A stretch of DNA of 64,000 nucleotides. Source: an uncultured Vampirovibrio sp. (GTDB taxonomy: Bacteria > Cyanobacteriota > Vampirovibrionia > Gastranaerophilales > Gastranaerophilaceae). Shown here in pieces: positions 36,826 through 46,739 of this stretch. The notes under the pieces are model-generated. The model worked only from the letters and a program-made list of their open reading frames with translations, searched no databases and was not told the DNA's origin. The stretch spans positions 11,339 through 75,338 of the forward strand of contig CAJTXZ010000013.1 in NCBI GenBank assembly GCA_910583725.1, written 5' to 3'. Positions within the stretch are counted from its first letter, which is position 1; every line of letters starts with the position of its first letter. A program made the translations under genes and the position numbers.

Positions 36826-39477
36826 TTAATCAGTGATTAGCATCATTTTATAGCTATTATAGTTCTCGTCATAAGACAGCACTTTGCATTTTACTGTGTC
36901 ATCTACTTTTAATTCCAAGTACTTTGTTTCTGATAAATTTGATGAACTTTCATTAACTGCTAAAAAACCACGTTTATCATTATTAAAAGTAAGTAAAATA
37001 GATTTTTTTTGACATTGTCTAATAACGCAGTCAACTACACTATCAATGCATTGCTGAGTTTCCTGATAATCTTTATCCATATTTGCTATTACTAATTTTG
37101 ATTCTTCAAGATTATATTGCTGAGTAATTTCTGCCTCTTTCATATAAATGCTGGGTTCGGCAAAATATTGTTTGCGATAATTGATTAAATAATCAAGCAT
37201 TTCTATTGCGTTCTGAACCTGTGTTTTTAGATTCAAATGACAAGGGGAAGCTAAACGCCTGCTTATTGAACCTTTGATTTCTGTATTATGGTACAATGTA
37301 GCCTCAGAGCAAGCAGACAAATAACTTAGATTTTTTAATAACTTCAAATGCAAACTACCTGATGTAGAAATTTTAACTAAATCTTCAATATTTACATTAT
37401 CAGTTAGATTTTCTTCTAAAATCAATCCTTTATTTATCAAAAATTTAAGTTCTCTCAATATAACATCTTGCTTGTGTCCGTACATTTCCAAGTCTTTTGT
37501 TAACTTTCTAATATGATGAAAGCCTAAAATGCCGTTGGTTCCAAGAATATTTTTTTGTATAGAAAGCCAATACAAAATATCAAGTCTAACAAAAGGGTCT
37601 GGGGTGTCATCTTTAAAGTCAGATGAAAATATGTTCACAAAGTTTGAATTTAATTCATCGTAATATTTTCTATTTTTACGTAATAACGCATTCATTATTT
37701 TATGTGAGGGCATTTTAAATTCAGTCCCTAAAAGCTTCATCCCCAATATTTCATGAGTATTTATATGACCACTTTTGCATAAATCTTCAAATAGTTGAAT
37801 AGCATATCTTAAATCACCATTGGAAAGCCTGTAAAATATATTTTTTGCCCAATCGTCGGTTCTTACAACATGCAAAATTTGCCTATAATAATCAATCAAT
37901 TCTTCGGGTTTTATTCGCACTTGAATATCATTGTCCAAAGAATAATGCTTTTCTTTTGCTGCTTTATTTATTCTTTCAATATATTCTAATCTAGATATTA
38001 ATACTTTGAATAAATCGGGTGCATCAATCCTGAAAACCAAATCCCTAACAAACGTGTCCAATGGCGGTTCATTTTTATACATATCATATGTAATATCACG
38101 CATTGGCAAGATTATTATACATTTAAAGCTATCTTTCAGCCATTGTGTAACCTCAAACATTAACAATTGTTCTTCTTTATTTTTTTTATCACAGTTATCA
38201 AAGGTAACTATCAATTGTTTTTTCTGATATTCCTTAAGGTAGTTAATTATTGAGGATAGAGTTTTATCAGAATTACTTTTTAATGTTTTGATTAAATTGT
38301 ATAATTCTTGATTGTAAAGTTCTTCATTTTTTTCAATATATTTTCCCTCACATTTTTTAAAATTTTTAATGTCTTCACTATATAGCTGTTCAACAATTTC
38401 AATAGTTTCAAAGTCAATTTTATTGTGGTAAAGTTCTTTGATTTTTTCAATTATTTTATCCTTTACCCATTCATAAATAAGACTTTTATCAAGCGGAGCA
38501 TTATTCATATCTAAAAATACCCACTCGCACTTGCAAGATAGATTTTCATAATTATCATCCATAATCTTATTTTTAAAATATCTTACAAAGGTAGATTTAC
38601 CACTACCACGTTTTCCTATTAATAATAGCAGAGGGAATTGTTGTTCCTTTTCGTCAATAAAAGTTTTTATATTTATAGCCAATTCATGTGGCTTATTGGT
38701 TGAAATGATAGAAGCATCTTTTAAACTAGAATGTTGTATATTTTTAATTTCTCTATAAATTGGTTCAATATGCTGCTCTCTTTTTCTAGAGTACACATAC
38801 GCATTTTTAACTATTTCTGTTTTGTCTTGTTCATTTTGTGGGTCAAATATGTTGCGATATCTTGAAACTAAAGCGCTTCCGAAATCATTCATGCACATTT
38901 CGGAATTAATTGTATTTTTCCCACCAAGTTCAGAAACTGGGGAAGCATAAAACGCTTTTCCTTTGTTGGTTATATACATATTATTAACTTTCGTCAAAAG
39001 TGCATTTTTCGAAAGTTTGTTAATAATTTCAATAAAGTGACTATTGCCACAATTGAAATCTTCAAATAGTAATTTATCAAATGGTGTTTGGTTATCAGTA
39101 TAGCCAAACCAAGTTTCTTTTCCATTGGATACAATAACATACTGGCATGGATTAGAATTATGAGTATGTTTACAGTTTATCTGATTTGCATACATCTGTG
39201 CTTCAGCAAAAGCTTCATCTAAATCAACCTCAGGATTTTTTGCTTCAGCAACTATTACAGGTATCCCCCTAAGTGAAATCAAATAGTCAGGTACATAAGT
39301 TTTCTGTTGTTTCCCTTTATTTATTAAGTATGCTTTTATGCTGGATTTTGTGGAAATATTATAATCTTCATAGCCAAGTCCTATTGGATTATCTTTGGAA
39401 AACAACTTGTATATAAATTTTTGCTCAACATCACTTTCTGATTTTAGCGACTCCAATGAACAATACAAATTTTCCAT
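36826..39477 (-). CDS. HsdR_N-type nuclease fused to P-loop ATPase (defence-like)
   Basis: An 883-aa protein. Residues 10-150 resemble the N-terminal nuclease of type I restriction R subunits: VPDYLISLRGIPVIVAEAKN provides the D...ExK of a PD-(D/E)xK site. From about residue 275 a P-loop NTPase follows: Walker A LLIGKRGSGKSTFV, Walker B QLIVTFDNCDKK, sensor-like IIILPMRD. The C-terminal 350 residues are helical, with YLELKVDDTVKCKVLSY at the end, possibly a small beta-barrel. No helicase motifs are present, so it is not HsdR. The layout (nuclease, STAND-like ATPase, C-terminal sensor) is that of Avs-type defence proteins. Start at ATG 39477 with GGGAG upstream; the first 12 residues of the longest frame are unlikely. 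Confidence 0.75.
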   Translation of the reverse strand: MENLYCSLESLKSESDVEQKFIYKLFSKDNPIGLGYEDYNISTKSSIKAYLINKGKQQKTYVPDYLISLRGIPVIVAEAKNPEVDLDEAFAEAQMYANQINCKHTHNSNPCQYVIVSNGKETWFGYTDNQTPFDKLLFEDFNCGNSHFIEIINKLSKNALLTKVNNMYITNKGKAFYASPVSELGGKNTINSEMCMNDFGSALVSRYRNIFDPQNEQDKTEIVKNAYVYSRKREQHIEPIYREIKNIQHSSLKDASIISTNKPHELAINIKTFIDEKEQQFPLLLLIGKRGSGKSTFVRYFKNKIMDDNYENLSCKCEWVFLDMNNAPLDKSLIYEWVKDKIIEKIKELYHNKIDFETIEIVEQLYSEDIKNFKKCEGKYIEKNEELYNQELYNLIKTLKSNSDKTLSSIINYLKEYQKKQLIVTFDNCDKKNKEEQLLMFEVTQWLKDSFKCIIILPMRDITYDMYKNEPPLDTFVRDLVFRIDAPDLFKVLISRLEYIERINKAAKEKHYSLDNDIQVRIKPEELIDYYRQILHVVRTDDWAKNIFYRLSNGDLRYAIQLFEDLCKSGHINTHEILGMKLLGTEFKMPSHKIMNALLRKNRKYYDELNSNFVNIFSSDFKDDTPDPFVRLDILYWLSIQKNILGTNGILGFHHIRKLTKDLEMYGHKQDVILRELKFLINKGLILEENLTDNVNIEDLVKISTSGSLHLKLLKNLSYLSACSEATLYHNTEIKGSISRRLASPCHLNLKTQVQNAIEMLDYLINYRKQYFAEPSIYMKEAEITQQYNLEESKLVIANMDKDYQETQQCIDSVVDCVIRQCQKKSILLTFNNDKRGFLAVNESSSNLSETKYLELKVDDTVKCKVLSYDENYNSYKMMLITD

Positions 39478-39531
39478 TAAAACTCTCCCTGTAATGAGGA
39501 GATTATAACACATGTTGATATAAAAATATAC

Positions 39532-40095
39532 TTACAAATCCAAACTCAAATAAACATCGTCCATTTCATCTTGCGTGGTTCCGATATAGCGAAGTGTTAC
39601 ACTGGGGGAGGAATGGTTAAAAAGCCTTTGAATTAAAGCTATATCATATCCATTATTATATGCGTGGTATCCAAAAGTTTTCCTTAGTGTATGGGTTCCA
39701 ATTTTTTCTTTAATTCCAACAGATTTTGCCACATCATTAATAATTTTATAAGCTTGATTGCGCATTAAAAAGCCCTTATTCTTTCTTGATAGGAATAAGG
39801 GCTCATTTTCTTTATAATCTCTTGTTTTTAAATATTCTTTAATTGCTGATTTTGTGTTATTTGATAGTGGAAAATCTTTATACTTACCTGTTTTTATTTC
39901 TCTTAACCTAATTCTATCTTTAACTTTATTCTTTTCAATAACATCTGATATTTTAAGTTTAAGCAAATCACTTATCCTTAATCCGGAGTTAATTCCAAGA
40001 ACAAATAAGCAATAATCTCTCAAATTTTGACTCTTTAAAAGCTTTTTAATTGTTTCAATTTGTTTTAAATTCCTTATCGGTTGCACAAATTCCAT
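39532..40095 (-). CDS. Small tyrosine recombinase (catalytic domain only)
   Basis: A 187-aa tyrosine recombinase with the full active site: Arg in GINSGLRISDLLKL, Lys in EIKTGKYKDFPL, HxxR as HTLRKTFGYH, the second His region LFNHSSPSVT, and the nucleophile Tyr in LRYIG. Like FimB/FimE and some Bacteroides invertases, it lacks the N-terminal core-binding domain of full integrases. It sits next to a segment flanked by 16-bp inverted repeats (40137-40286), its likely substrate. Confidence 0.85.
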   Translation of the reverse strand: MEFVQPIRNLKQIETIKKLLKSQNLRDYCLFVLGINSGLRISDLLKLKISDVIEKNKVKDRIRLREIKTGKYKDFPLSNNTKSAIKEYLKTRDYKENEPLFLSRKNKGFLMRNQAYKIINDVAKSVGIKEKIGTHTLRKTFGYHAYNNGYDIALIQRLFNHSSPSVTLRYIGTTQDEMDDVYLSLDL

Positions 40096-40136
40096 AAATT
40101 TAAACCTTTCTAAATGGCTGAAATCCAGTCATAATC

Positions 40137-40286
40137 AATAATACACAATATATTAATTATTATAATTTATGTATTATTCTATGTACACCTTAATATTTAC
40201 AAGGGTTTACAATGGTTTTAAAAATTAACAAGGATAATAATTACAGCTAATTTGGTGAATGATACAAAATTATATTGTGTATTATT
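40137..40286. repeat. 16-bp inverted repeats flanking a 118-bp segment (candidate invertible switch)
   Basis: AATAATACACAATATA at 40137-40152 and its perfect reverse complement at 40271-40286. TATAAT boxes lie at the inner edges on both strands (40161-40166 +, 40269-40274 -). The spacing is too large for a hairpin terminator. A FimB-sized recombinase is adjacent. Confidence 0.6.
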
Positions 40287-40294
40287 CAAAAATG

Positions 40295-40504
40295 TTAAAA
40301 AAAATATTTGATATCAACTTCAAAATAATTTGCAAGATTATATAATGTCTCAACCGTAGCTAAATTTTTTCCACGTTCAATGCAAGATATATGCTCTCTT
40401 GACATATTAACATATTCGGCAAGTTTCTCTTGAGAGATTCCTTTTTCTATACGCAATCCCTTAAGTTTTCTGCCTATCTCGTTTCTAAGCTTACGTAAAC
40501 CCAT
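40295..40504 (-). CDS. XRE-family regulator
   Basis: A 69-aa helix-turn-helix protein: IGRKLKGLRIEKGISQEKLAEYVNMS then REHISCIERGKN (partial quotes: LKGLRIEKGISQEKLAEY, MSREHISCIERGKN). This is the cro/C1 fold with little else. It lies directly beside the 16-bp inverted repeat, which could be its operator. Divergent from the secreted-protein gene at 40636. Confidence 0.85.
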   Translation of the reverse strand: MGLRKLRNEIGRKLKGLRIEKGISQEKLAEYVNMSREHISCIERGKNLATVETLYNLANYFEVDIKYFF

Positions 40505-40635
40505 ATAGGCATTGTGTCATGTAATGTTAATATTACAGTAAGATTGTTCTTACAAAAATAGATAAAATGCTTTAATAACATGGGTTTACAAGATATTATT
40601 TTATAATAAAATTTTATAAAAAGGAGGATGAAAAT

Positions 40636-41472
40636 ATGAAAAAGAGAATTTTACTTACTCTGATTGCAATTATTGGTGGAGCTGCCGCATTTGCTGGCAC
40701 TATGACCACGGAAAAAGACATAGGCTCTTGTATTGCAAGAAACATATATGGTTTTTGCGTAGAATCCAAAACACATTATTGTGCATCAGTTGCAAAAGAT
40801 ACGGGTAAATGTAGCATATGGTTTTCAAAATCAAAATCAGATTTTAATAATGCCCAAGAGCAATTTAATGCTTTTAATAAAGATATTCAAAATGCAATAA
40901 ATAAAAATACATCAACAAAAGATATTAACATAAGAAATAACGCCAAAAAGAAAGTATCTATTGATAATACAATATATGAGACTAGACAAAAATTTATCCA
41001 AGAGGCTAGTAGTTATGAAAGAAAAGCCGGTTTTGGAATTGATGAAAAACATAATATTGAAATGGCAAAATTATTAGAAAGCAAGGCTCGAATGCTACAA
41101 GAGTTGAAGAAGGGGTCTGAGTATTTAATTAGCGGATATGAAAATTCATTTAAAGCTTATGAAAACAAACAATTAAGCGAAGATGAATATAAACAGGTGC
41201 TTTCTAAACTGGACATTAAAAATCAGAAAATTGAAAAAATATATAACCAAATCTTAAACATAACAGAAAATACAAGCGATTATACTTATGAAAAAATAAA
41301 CCAAAATATATGGATAGCATCACCTATGGGTGATGCAATGAGAGGGGCTTCTGGTTATCCAAGCGAAACTTGGGATCTAAACGAAAAAATGCCCGAAGCA
41401 GTTAAGACAAAAATTGATAATGTATTAAATAGTAATGGTGCAATGAAAATTAGAAATTTTTTACAACGGTAA
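40636..41472 (+). CDS. Secreted hypothetical protein of element A
   Basis: A 278-aa protein with a Sec signal peptide (MKKRILLTLIAIIGGAAAFAG). Four Cys residues lie within the next 45 residues (IGSCIAR, YGFCVE, HYCAS, GKCSI), suggesting a disulfide-bonded cap. The remainder is Lys/Asn/Glu-rich helix, likely coiled coil. AAAGGAGG precedes the ATG. No family recognised. A secreted product on an integrative element suggests entry exclusion or host interaction, as a guess only. Confidence 0.72.
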   Translation: MKKRILLTLIAIIGGAAAFAGTMTTEKDIGSCIARNIYGFCVESKTHYCASVAKDTGKCSIWFSKSKSDFNNAQEQFNAFNKDIQNAINKNTSTKDINIRNNAKKKVSIDNTIYETRQKFIQEASSYERKAGFGIDEKHNIEMAKLLESKARMLQELKKGSEYLISGYENSFKAYENKQLSEDEYKQVLSKLDIKNQKIEKIYNQILNITENTSDYTYEKINQNIWIASPMGDAMRGASGYPSETWDLNEKMPEAVKTKIDNVLNSNGAMKIRNFLQR

Positions 41473-41535
41473 GTTAATTGCTAGCACCAAAGCTGTTTTT
41501 CAAAAAGAACCATGTAATTGAAAAGGAAAAGAATA

Positions 41536-42579
41536 ATGGAAAATATGAAAATATGTCAATATTGCGGAAGTGAAATTCCTGCAAACGTGAAAAAATGTAA
41601 ATTTTGCGGAGAATGGTTGGTAATACAAGAAAAAGATAAGCCTAAAGCCAATTTTCATTTTGCAGCTATTATTGAGGGGTTAATAGCAATAATAATTATA
41701 ATCTTTATGTTTAATAATTCATATTCGGATGCATTTATGGGTGTTGTACTAATAGCATATATAATATTGCATATATATTTTGCACCGACCTTAATTGCAG
41801 ATACAAAAAGAACCCAGTACACAGGGGCTATCTTAGCCATAAATCTTCTTTTGGGCGTTACAGTCATTGCGTGGGTAGGTTGCTTGGTTTGGTCTTTAGT
41901 ATTACCGGATTTAAGTAAAAATGAATCTAAAGTATCTAACGAAAAGAATACTGGCTACTTAGACACTGCAATTAATGAAATCAAAAGTGAAATGAACAAA
42001 ATCAAGATGAGAAAGGAGCAACAATCTAACAACCCAAACATGCCAAACGACATTCAAAATCAGTGGAATTGGGGCGCTTTTTGGTTAAATTGGATATGGG
42101 GCATTGCTAATAAAAGTCTTGGTACATTTTTTGTATTCATTCCGTTTTTTGGCTTTATTTAGATGTTTGTATGCGGAGCTAATGGTAATGAATGGGCATG
42201 GAAAAATAAAAAATGGTCAAACGTTGAAGAATTTCAAAAAGTACAGAAAATATGGGCAATTATTGCCAATATCTTAGCAATTTTGGCTTTCATTGTAATA
42301 ATTACCTTGTGTGCTTTAATAAAAAATGCACCAAATGAAGTTAATGTAGATACTCAAGCTGCTTATAATTCTGAATATGTGCAAGACTCTTCAGACGTCG
42401 GTGTAATTGGGGAAGAATATTCAAGAACTTATATGTTTCATGGAATAAATATTTCATATAATCCTGCATTATCAAAGGAAAACGAGGTTAGGAAAGCCGC
42501 AAAACAATGCTATGAAGACGGAAATACTACTGAAGAAGATTTAAATCAGTGTATAGGTCTAAAGTTGAGGTGGTTTTAA
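41536..42579 (+). pseudogene. Zinc-ribbon membrane protein interrupted by an in-frame amber codon
   Basis: MENMKICQYCGSEIPANVKKCKFCGEW is a zinc ribbon (CxxC...CxxC), followed by three membrane helices and the family block WNWGAFWLNWIWGI. A TAG at 42160-42162 then interrupts it. The very next codon continues in the same frame as MFVCGANGNEWAWKNKKW. In related proteins (zinc ribbon plus GNEWAWKNRRW) the text is continuous, as in IPFVGFIMPFVLGAKGNEWAW, which I recall only loosely. Either a nonsense mutation or a read-through codon. The downstream part also has its own ATG right after the TAG. Confidence 0.7.
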
Positions 42580-42594
42580 ATCAAATTATTAAAT

Positions 42595-42639
42595 AAAAAG
42601 CCCTTAGAAATTTCAGAATAATTACTGAGGGCTTTTTTA
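42595..42639 (+). terminator. Terminator after the zinc-ribbon gene
   Basis: AAAAAGCCCT and AGGGCTTTTTT, 10-bp stem with a 23-nt loop and a T6 tail. Confidence 0.8.
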
Positions 42640-42723
42640 TGCTTTATTAATATAAAATTATATAAAAGCTGAGAAAATTTAATCAGCTTTATTCTGGATT
42701 GCGGTTTGTGCTAAGATTGCAGA

Positions 42724-43293
42724 ATGGAATACAAATGCTTAAAAATTGACGGTTATAGTGGGAAAAAACTATTTGAAGAAGATGTATTTGAATTTTACAA
42801 GCTTTGTTATGTTTATCCGTTAATTATTTTTGTTGAAGATAGCTTAATATATTTTTATGGTGAAGCAATAAAACTTGACCCCAAGGAAATAAATTTACTT
42901 TCTGTTTTAGTTGAACACAACACAAAAAAACTGGAAACCAACAAACCTAGAGGTATATCGCCAAAAACGCTCTGCAAAAGAATTAATTATAGCCCAAGAA
43001 ATAAACAAGGCAATTCTTGCTATGATAGCAGATTGACAAAACATAAATACGATATTTTTAACAAAATTAAAAAGGTATTTAAATTGCAAAATGACAATTA
43101 TAAAAATGTGATTGAACACGATAACGGAAAAGAATTGTTTATGGGACAAATAGTTGAACCTGCCAGCCCTTATTATTGTTTTCAATTTGAAACAGCCCTA
43201 AAACACCTGTTGTATAGCGAAAACATAAAGTCAAACAAAAAATATTGTACAGATTTTTCTTTTACTCGCAAGACGGACGAGAAACAAATGTAA
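42724..43293 (+). CDS. Hypothetical protein with winged-helix-like segment
   Basis: A 189-aa protein. Residues 45-115 (AIKLDPKEINLLSVLVEHN then SPKTLCKRINYSPRN and RLTKHKYDIFNKIKKVF) look like the winged helix of OmpR-type regulators, without a receiver domain. The C terminus is Lys-rich. It may be a DNA-binding regulator of the replication module that follows. Fold call is weak. Confidence 0.6.
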   Translation: MEYKCLKIDGYSGKKLFEEDVFEFYKLCYVYPLIIFVEDSLIYFYGEAIKLDPKEINLLSVLVEHNTKKLETNKPRGISPKTLCKRINYSPRNKQGNSCYDSRLTKHKYDIFNKIKKVFKLQNDNYKNVIEHDNGKELFMGQIVEPASPYYCFQFETALKHLLYSENIKSNKKYCTDFSFTRKTDEKQM

Positions 43294-43627
43294 ATTTATG
43301 TAACAATTTTTATCGCCTGTTTGAGAGGGTTTTCTTTTTTTTTGAAAAATTTTTTATTTTTGTTTTTAATAGCCCAATAAAATACAGGGTTTTTGGCATA
43401 AAAGAGATAAAAAGTGATATTTTATGATGGGTTAAAAAGCAGTCATATATTGGTTTTCAGCTTTAAATTTATAAAAAAATGTATTATTATATTTTTATAA
43501 ACAAAGAAGAGGCACTGAAGTACCCCTTCGGATTTTTAAAAGCAATAGTATTATACTATAAAAAATTAAGGAATAGGTAGCTCAAGCATCTTCTTTGTTG
43601 ATTATGTTAACAGAAAAGGAGAACTTT
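43294..43627. other. Noncoding region before PrimPol with inverted repeats
   Basis: AACAAAGAAGA (43500-43510) and TCTTCTTTGTT (43589-43599) are perfect 11-bp inverted repeats enclosing TAGTATTATACTA and CCCCTTCGG. This could be an origin for the adjacent primase/helicase or an operator. Confidence 0.45.
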
Positions 43628-44503
43628 ATGACTTCAAATCTTTTGATTCCAAGAAACTTGCAAGAGTGTGCTGTTTTTCCTTGCAAGAAAAACAGCAAAG
43701 AGCCGGCAACAAGGCACGGTTACAAAGATGCGCAATTTGGACAAGATATCCAAAAATGGATTAATGCGGGCTATAATATTGGTCTAGCCTTATCAATGTC
43801 GAATTTAATTGCAATAGACTGTGATTTTGATTCAAATAAAGACTATAATGGCTTTGAAACTCTTGAAAAAATGGAAGAAAAGCTTGGCAGGCTGCCAGTA
43901 ACAGCAATACAAAGAACGCCAAGGGGTGGAGCCCACTTTATTTACAGCTCAAAGGGGGTAACTAATAATCCTAGAGGCAAGATAGGAAAAGACATTGATG
44001 TAAAATACAACGGGCATATTATGTTATCCCCCTCTAGTATTAATGGAAATAAGTATGAATTCGTCAATGGAGTAGATGATAATGGCTTTATTTTTGCAGA
44101 ATTACCACAAGCTTGGCTTGATTATCTAAACAAAGTTGCCAGTGTCTATGATGGCGTTTCTGCCTTAAAAAATTCGAAAAACATCTCAAAGAAAGTTTAT
44201 ACGGAAATTGATACAGACAAGGTATTCAACAACTGTGCCCTGTTGCGCTTCTGTCGAGATAATAGTTCAGACCTACCCGAACCTATGTGGCACTCCATGA
44301 TAACTGTTTTAGCACAAATTGAAGGCAGTGATGAATTAATACATGAGCTCTCTGCGGATTATCCCAAGTACAGCTACGAAGAAACCCAAAAGAAGATTGA
44401 TTACGCTAGAAAATTCGGGCATCCTCAAAGTTGCAAGTATCTTTCAAGTAATTATCCTGAAATATGTGGAAATTGTTCTTCAGCAAGCAGAGAGATGGTG
44501 TAA
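43628..44503 (+). CDS. Primase-polymerase (PrimPol) domain protein
   Basis: A 291-aa protein of the bifunctional primase/polymerase family of phages, plasmids and islands: LQECAVFPCKKNSKEPAT, the metal-binding LIAIDCDFDSN, RTPRGGAHFIY and IDVKYNGHIMLSPSSINGN. The C-terminal part has a PriCT-like helical region with three cysteines. It makes primers and starts element replication together with the downstream helicase. ATG 43628 has AAAGGAG upstream; an earlier ATG (43595) is less likely. Confidence 0.85.
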   Translation: MTSNLLIPRNLQECAVFPCKKNSKEPATRHGYKDAQFGQDIQKWINAGYNIGLALSMSNLIAIDCDFDSNKDYNGFETLEKMEEKLGRLPVTAIQRTPRGGAHFIYSSKGVTNNPRGKIGKDIDVKYNGHIMLSPSSINGNKYEFVNGVDDNGFIFAELPQAWLDYLNKVASVYDGVSALKNSKNISKKVYTEIDTDKVFNNCALLRFCRDNSSDLPEPMWHSMITVLAQIEGSDELIHELSADYPKYSYEETQKKIDYARKFGHPQSCKYLSSNYPEICGNCSSASREMV

Positions 44504-44505
44504 TT

Positions 44506-46420
44506 ATGAAGAAAACTACCGAAAATGAAAAAGCGCAAGGGGTGAAAAACCCCTTGCAACATGGACAAAAGACTGATGATGATATTTTTGAAGTAAATAA
44601 AGGCTGCTTTAATGAGCTTAATTTTATTTCAGAGGCAACTGTAAACTGTGATTATGACAAATACAATCTGCCGAGCCAAAATAATTTTTTGCACAAGCAA
44701 TGGAGCAAAACTTTTTCAGTTAAGAAAATGAAAAATAAGCTAAAAGTTAGACTTATAGCCAATTTCGTTGTAATTGATGCTAAAGAGTGTATTATCTATT
44801 ACAATGATAAAAGTAATAAAAAGCCTTTAAAATCGTATATTGCAACACTTCAAAACGCAAATGGCAAAATTGAAAAAGATGTTGAAATTGCCAATAATTC
44901 AAAAAGTGATTTTAAACAGTTTCAAACTGATATGAACAGCCACTACAATGATTTTATGGTTAATATGAAAGAAGCCGAATTTAAAACCTTCGTAGCAGAA
45001 TACATTTCACCAAAAGTTGCTTCAACTGTCAATATTTACACAAATGCAGGCAAAATTGATGATAATAAGGTGCTTTATGAAAATGCGCTAGTAACACAGG
45101 AATTAATTATTTGGGCAGATGAAGATGGTTATATTAAAACCGGAGAAAATAGCTATATCAAGCTTGCAGAAACAACTTACCACCCGCCAGTGTTATTAAA
45201 AAGTAACAAGACTGGCAAGCAAGTTGCAAATGAGCTTATGACAAACATTCTTGAATGTTGGAGTGAAAATATCGTATTGCCACTTATTGCACTTGGTCAC
45301 ATGGTGATGGCACTATATTATGAAGATTTTAGAAAGCGTTATGGGTGTCCTATATTAATCCTTTATGGTGAAACCGGCACAGGAAAATCAACACTTGTAA
45401 CCGTTGGGTTATCAATTTTTGGTCTTACTATATTCTTTAACATCGGGTGGCTCATCTCCAAAGAGTAGCGAGCATTTTTGTTCTAGATATAATAGCTTAA
45501 ATGTTTGCATTGATGATATCAAGGGCGACACTCTGAGTTCCAGTAATTTCGCAGCACTTGTAAAGGGAGCATATCAAGGTATACCGAGAACTAGAATGTT
45601 GCCCTATGGCAGAGGAGTAGAATATATAAACATTTGCAGTCCTCTTGCATATTCAACAAATGATTCTTTGCCTGATTTAAAAGAAGTTATTAATCGTATG
45701 AATGTTATAGAAATTTTTGGCAAAGTTTTTAAGGCTGATAAATTCAAATATCATGAGCTCAATAAGGAGAATCCTGATAACTTAAAAGAATTATCCCTTA
45801 TTCTTCCTGAATTTATCAAAATACCTAAAAACGAAGTTTTAGGGCTTTATGAAAGTGTATTTGAAATACTTAAAGCAAATGTGCCCGATACTCAACAACG
45901 TGTTATAAATAACATAGCCTATGCCTATACTGGAGCTATATTGCTTTTATCAATAGCTAACGTTCAAGTTGAAAACCTTGAAGCCAAGGTTATTGAATAT
46001 GCTAAAAAGCAAATTGAAAAATATGAAAACATTAAAACGCCTGTGGATAAGGTATTGGCAGAAATTCCCATACTTTACGAACTCAATGTTATTGAAAAAG
46101 ACAGACATTTTAAAATTGCTAAAGTTTCAGTTGAGGGCAAGGAAACATTACAGGTAAGATTTAAAAAAGATGTCCTCATCAGTGCGATAAATAAATATTA
46201 CAATAACGATAAGAAAAAACGCATCGATGAAAGTGCTTTTTTAAGCTATGCAAAAAACCACAAAAGATACAGGGACGATATTACAGCTAGACTAGACGGC
46301 AAAATTGTAAATTCGATATGTTTTGATGTCACAAATATGGAAGAATATGCTGAATTTGGTTCAATGATTGAGTCGATGTCATATGCTGAATTAAAAGAAA
46401 GTACAGGTAATAACTTGTAA
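44506..46420 (+). pseudogene. Helicase/ATPase of the replication module, frameshifted
   Basis: Two overlapping frames give one protein of about 630 aa. The first (44506-45468) ends shortly after Walker A, ILYGETGTGKSTLVT. The second (from about 45425 to 46420) continues SLTSGGSSPKSSEHFC, Walker B-like NVCIDDIKGD and the rest of a DUF927/D5-like helicase (STNDSLPDLKEVINRMN). Removing one base near ACTATATTC (45428-45436) joins them as FGLTYSLTSGG. Either the element has lost autonomous replication or the base is an assembly error. It follows the PrimPol stop by 2 bp. Confidence 0.68.
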
Positions 46421-46541
46421 TGCGCCCATTATTACACCTGAAAGGTAATCTATGGTTATCTTTCAGGTGTATTTTGTGTTGCTGTAATTTTGTAATTTTA
46501 AAATTTATTAGAAAAATAAAAAATAAAAGGAGTAAATAAAA

Positions 46542-46739
46542 ATGGAGAAAAACTGTAAAATACCGAAACTCTATGGACTTAACGAAGTTTCAAGAATATT
46601 AGGTATTCCAAAAGGAACTTTATACAATATGAAATGGCGTGGATTATTGCCCTGTTTTAAAATCGGGAAGCATATCAGAATGACAGAAGAACATATGATG
46701 CAGGTTATTAATATGGGAGGCAAGCTTTATGGCAATTAA
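46542..46739 (+). CDS. Excisionase-like helix-turn-helix protein
   Basis: A 65-aa MerR/excisionase-type winged helix: YGLNEVSRILGIPKGTLYNM, RGLLPCFKIGKHIRMTEEHM. It overlaps the integrase gene by 11 bp, the usual xis-int arrangement. It should bend the arm-site DNA and steer integrase to excision. Confidence 0.82.
   Translation: MEKNCKIPKLYGLNEVSRILGIPKGTLYNMKWRGLLPCFKIGKHIRMTEEHMMQVINMGGKLYGN

Noticed and set aside
36826..39477. A complete type I restriction system (hsdR with the methylase-like gene as hsdM)
   Set aside because: The ATPase lacks helicase motifs, the methylase lacks its catalytic motif and there is no hsdS.
42160..42162. Genome-wide TAG recoding
   Set aside because: Only one such case was seen, and no suppressor or pyrrolysine system is visible in the window.
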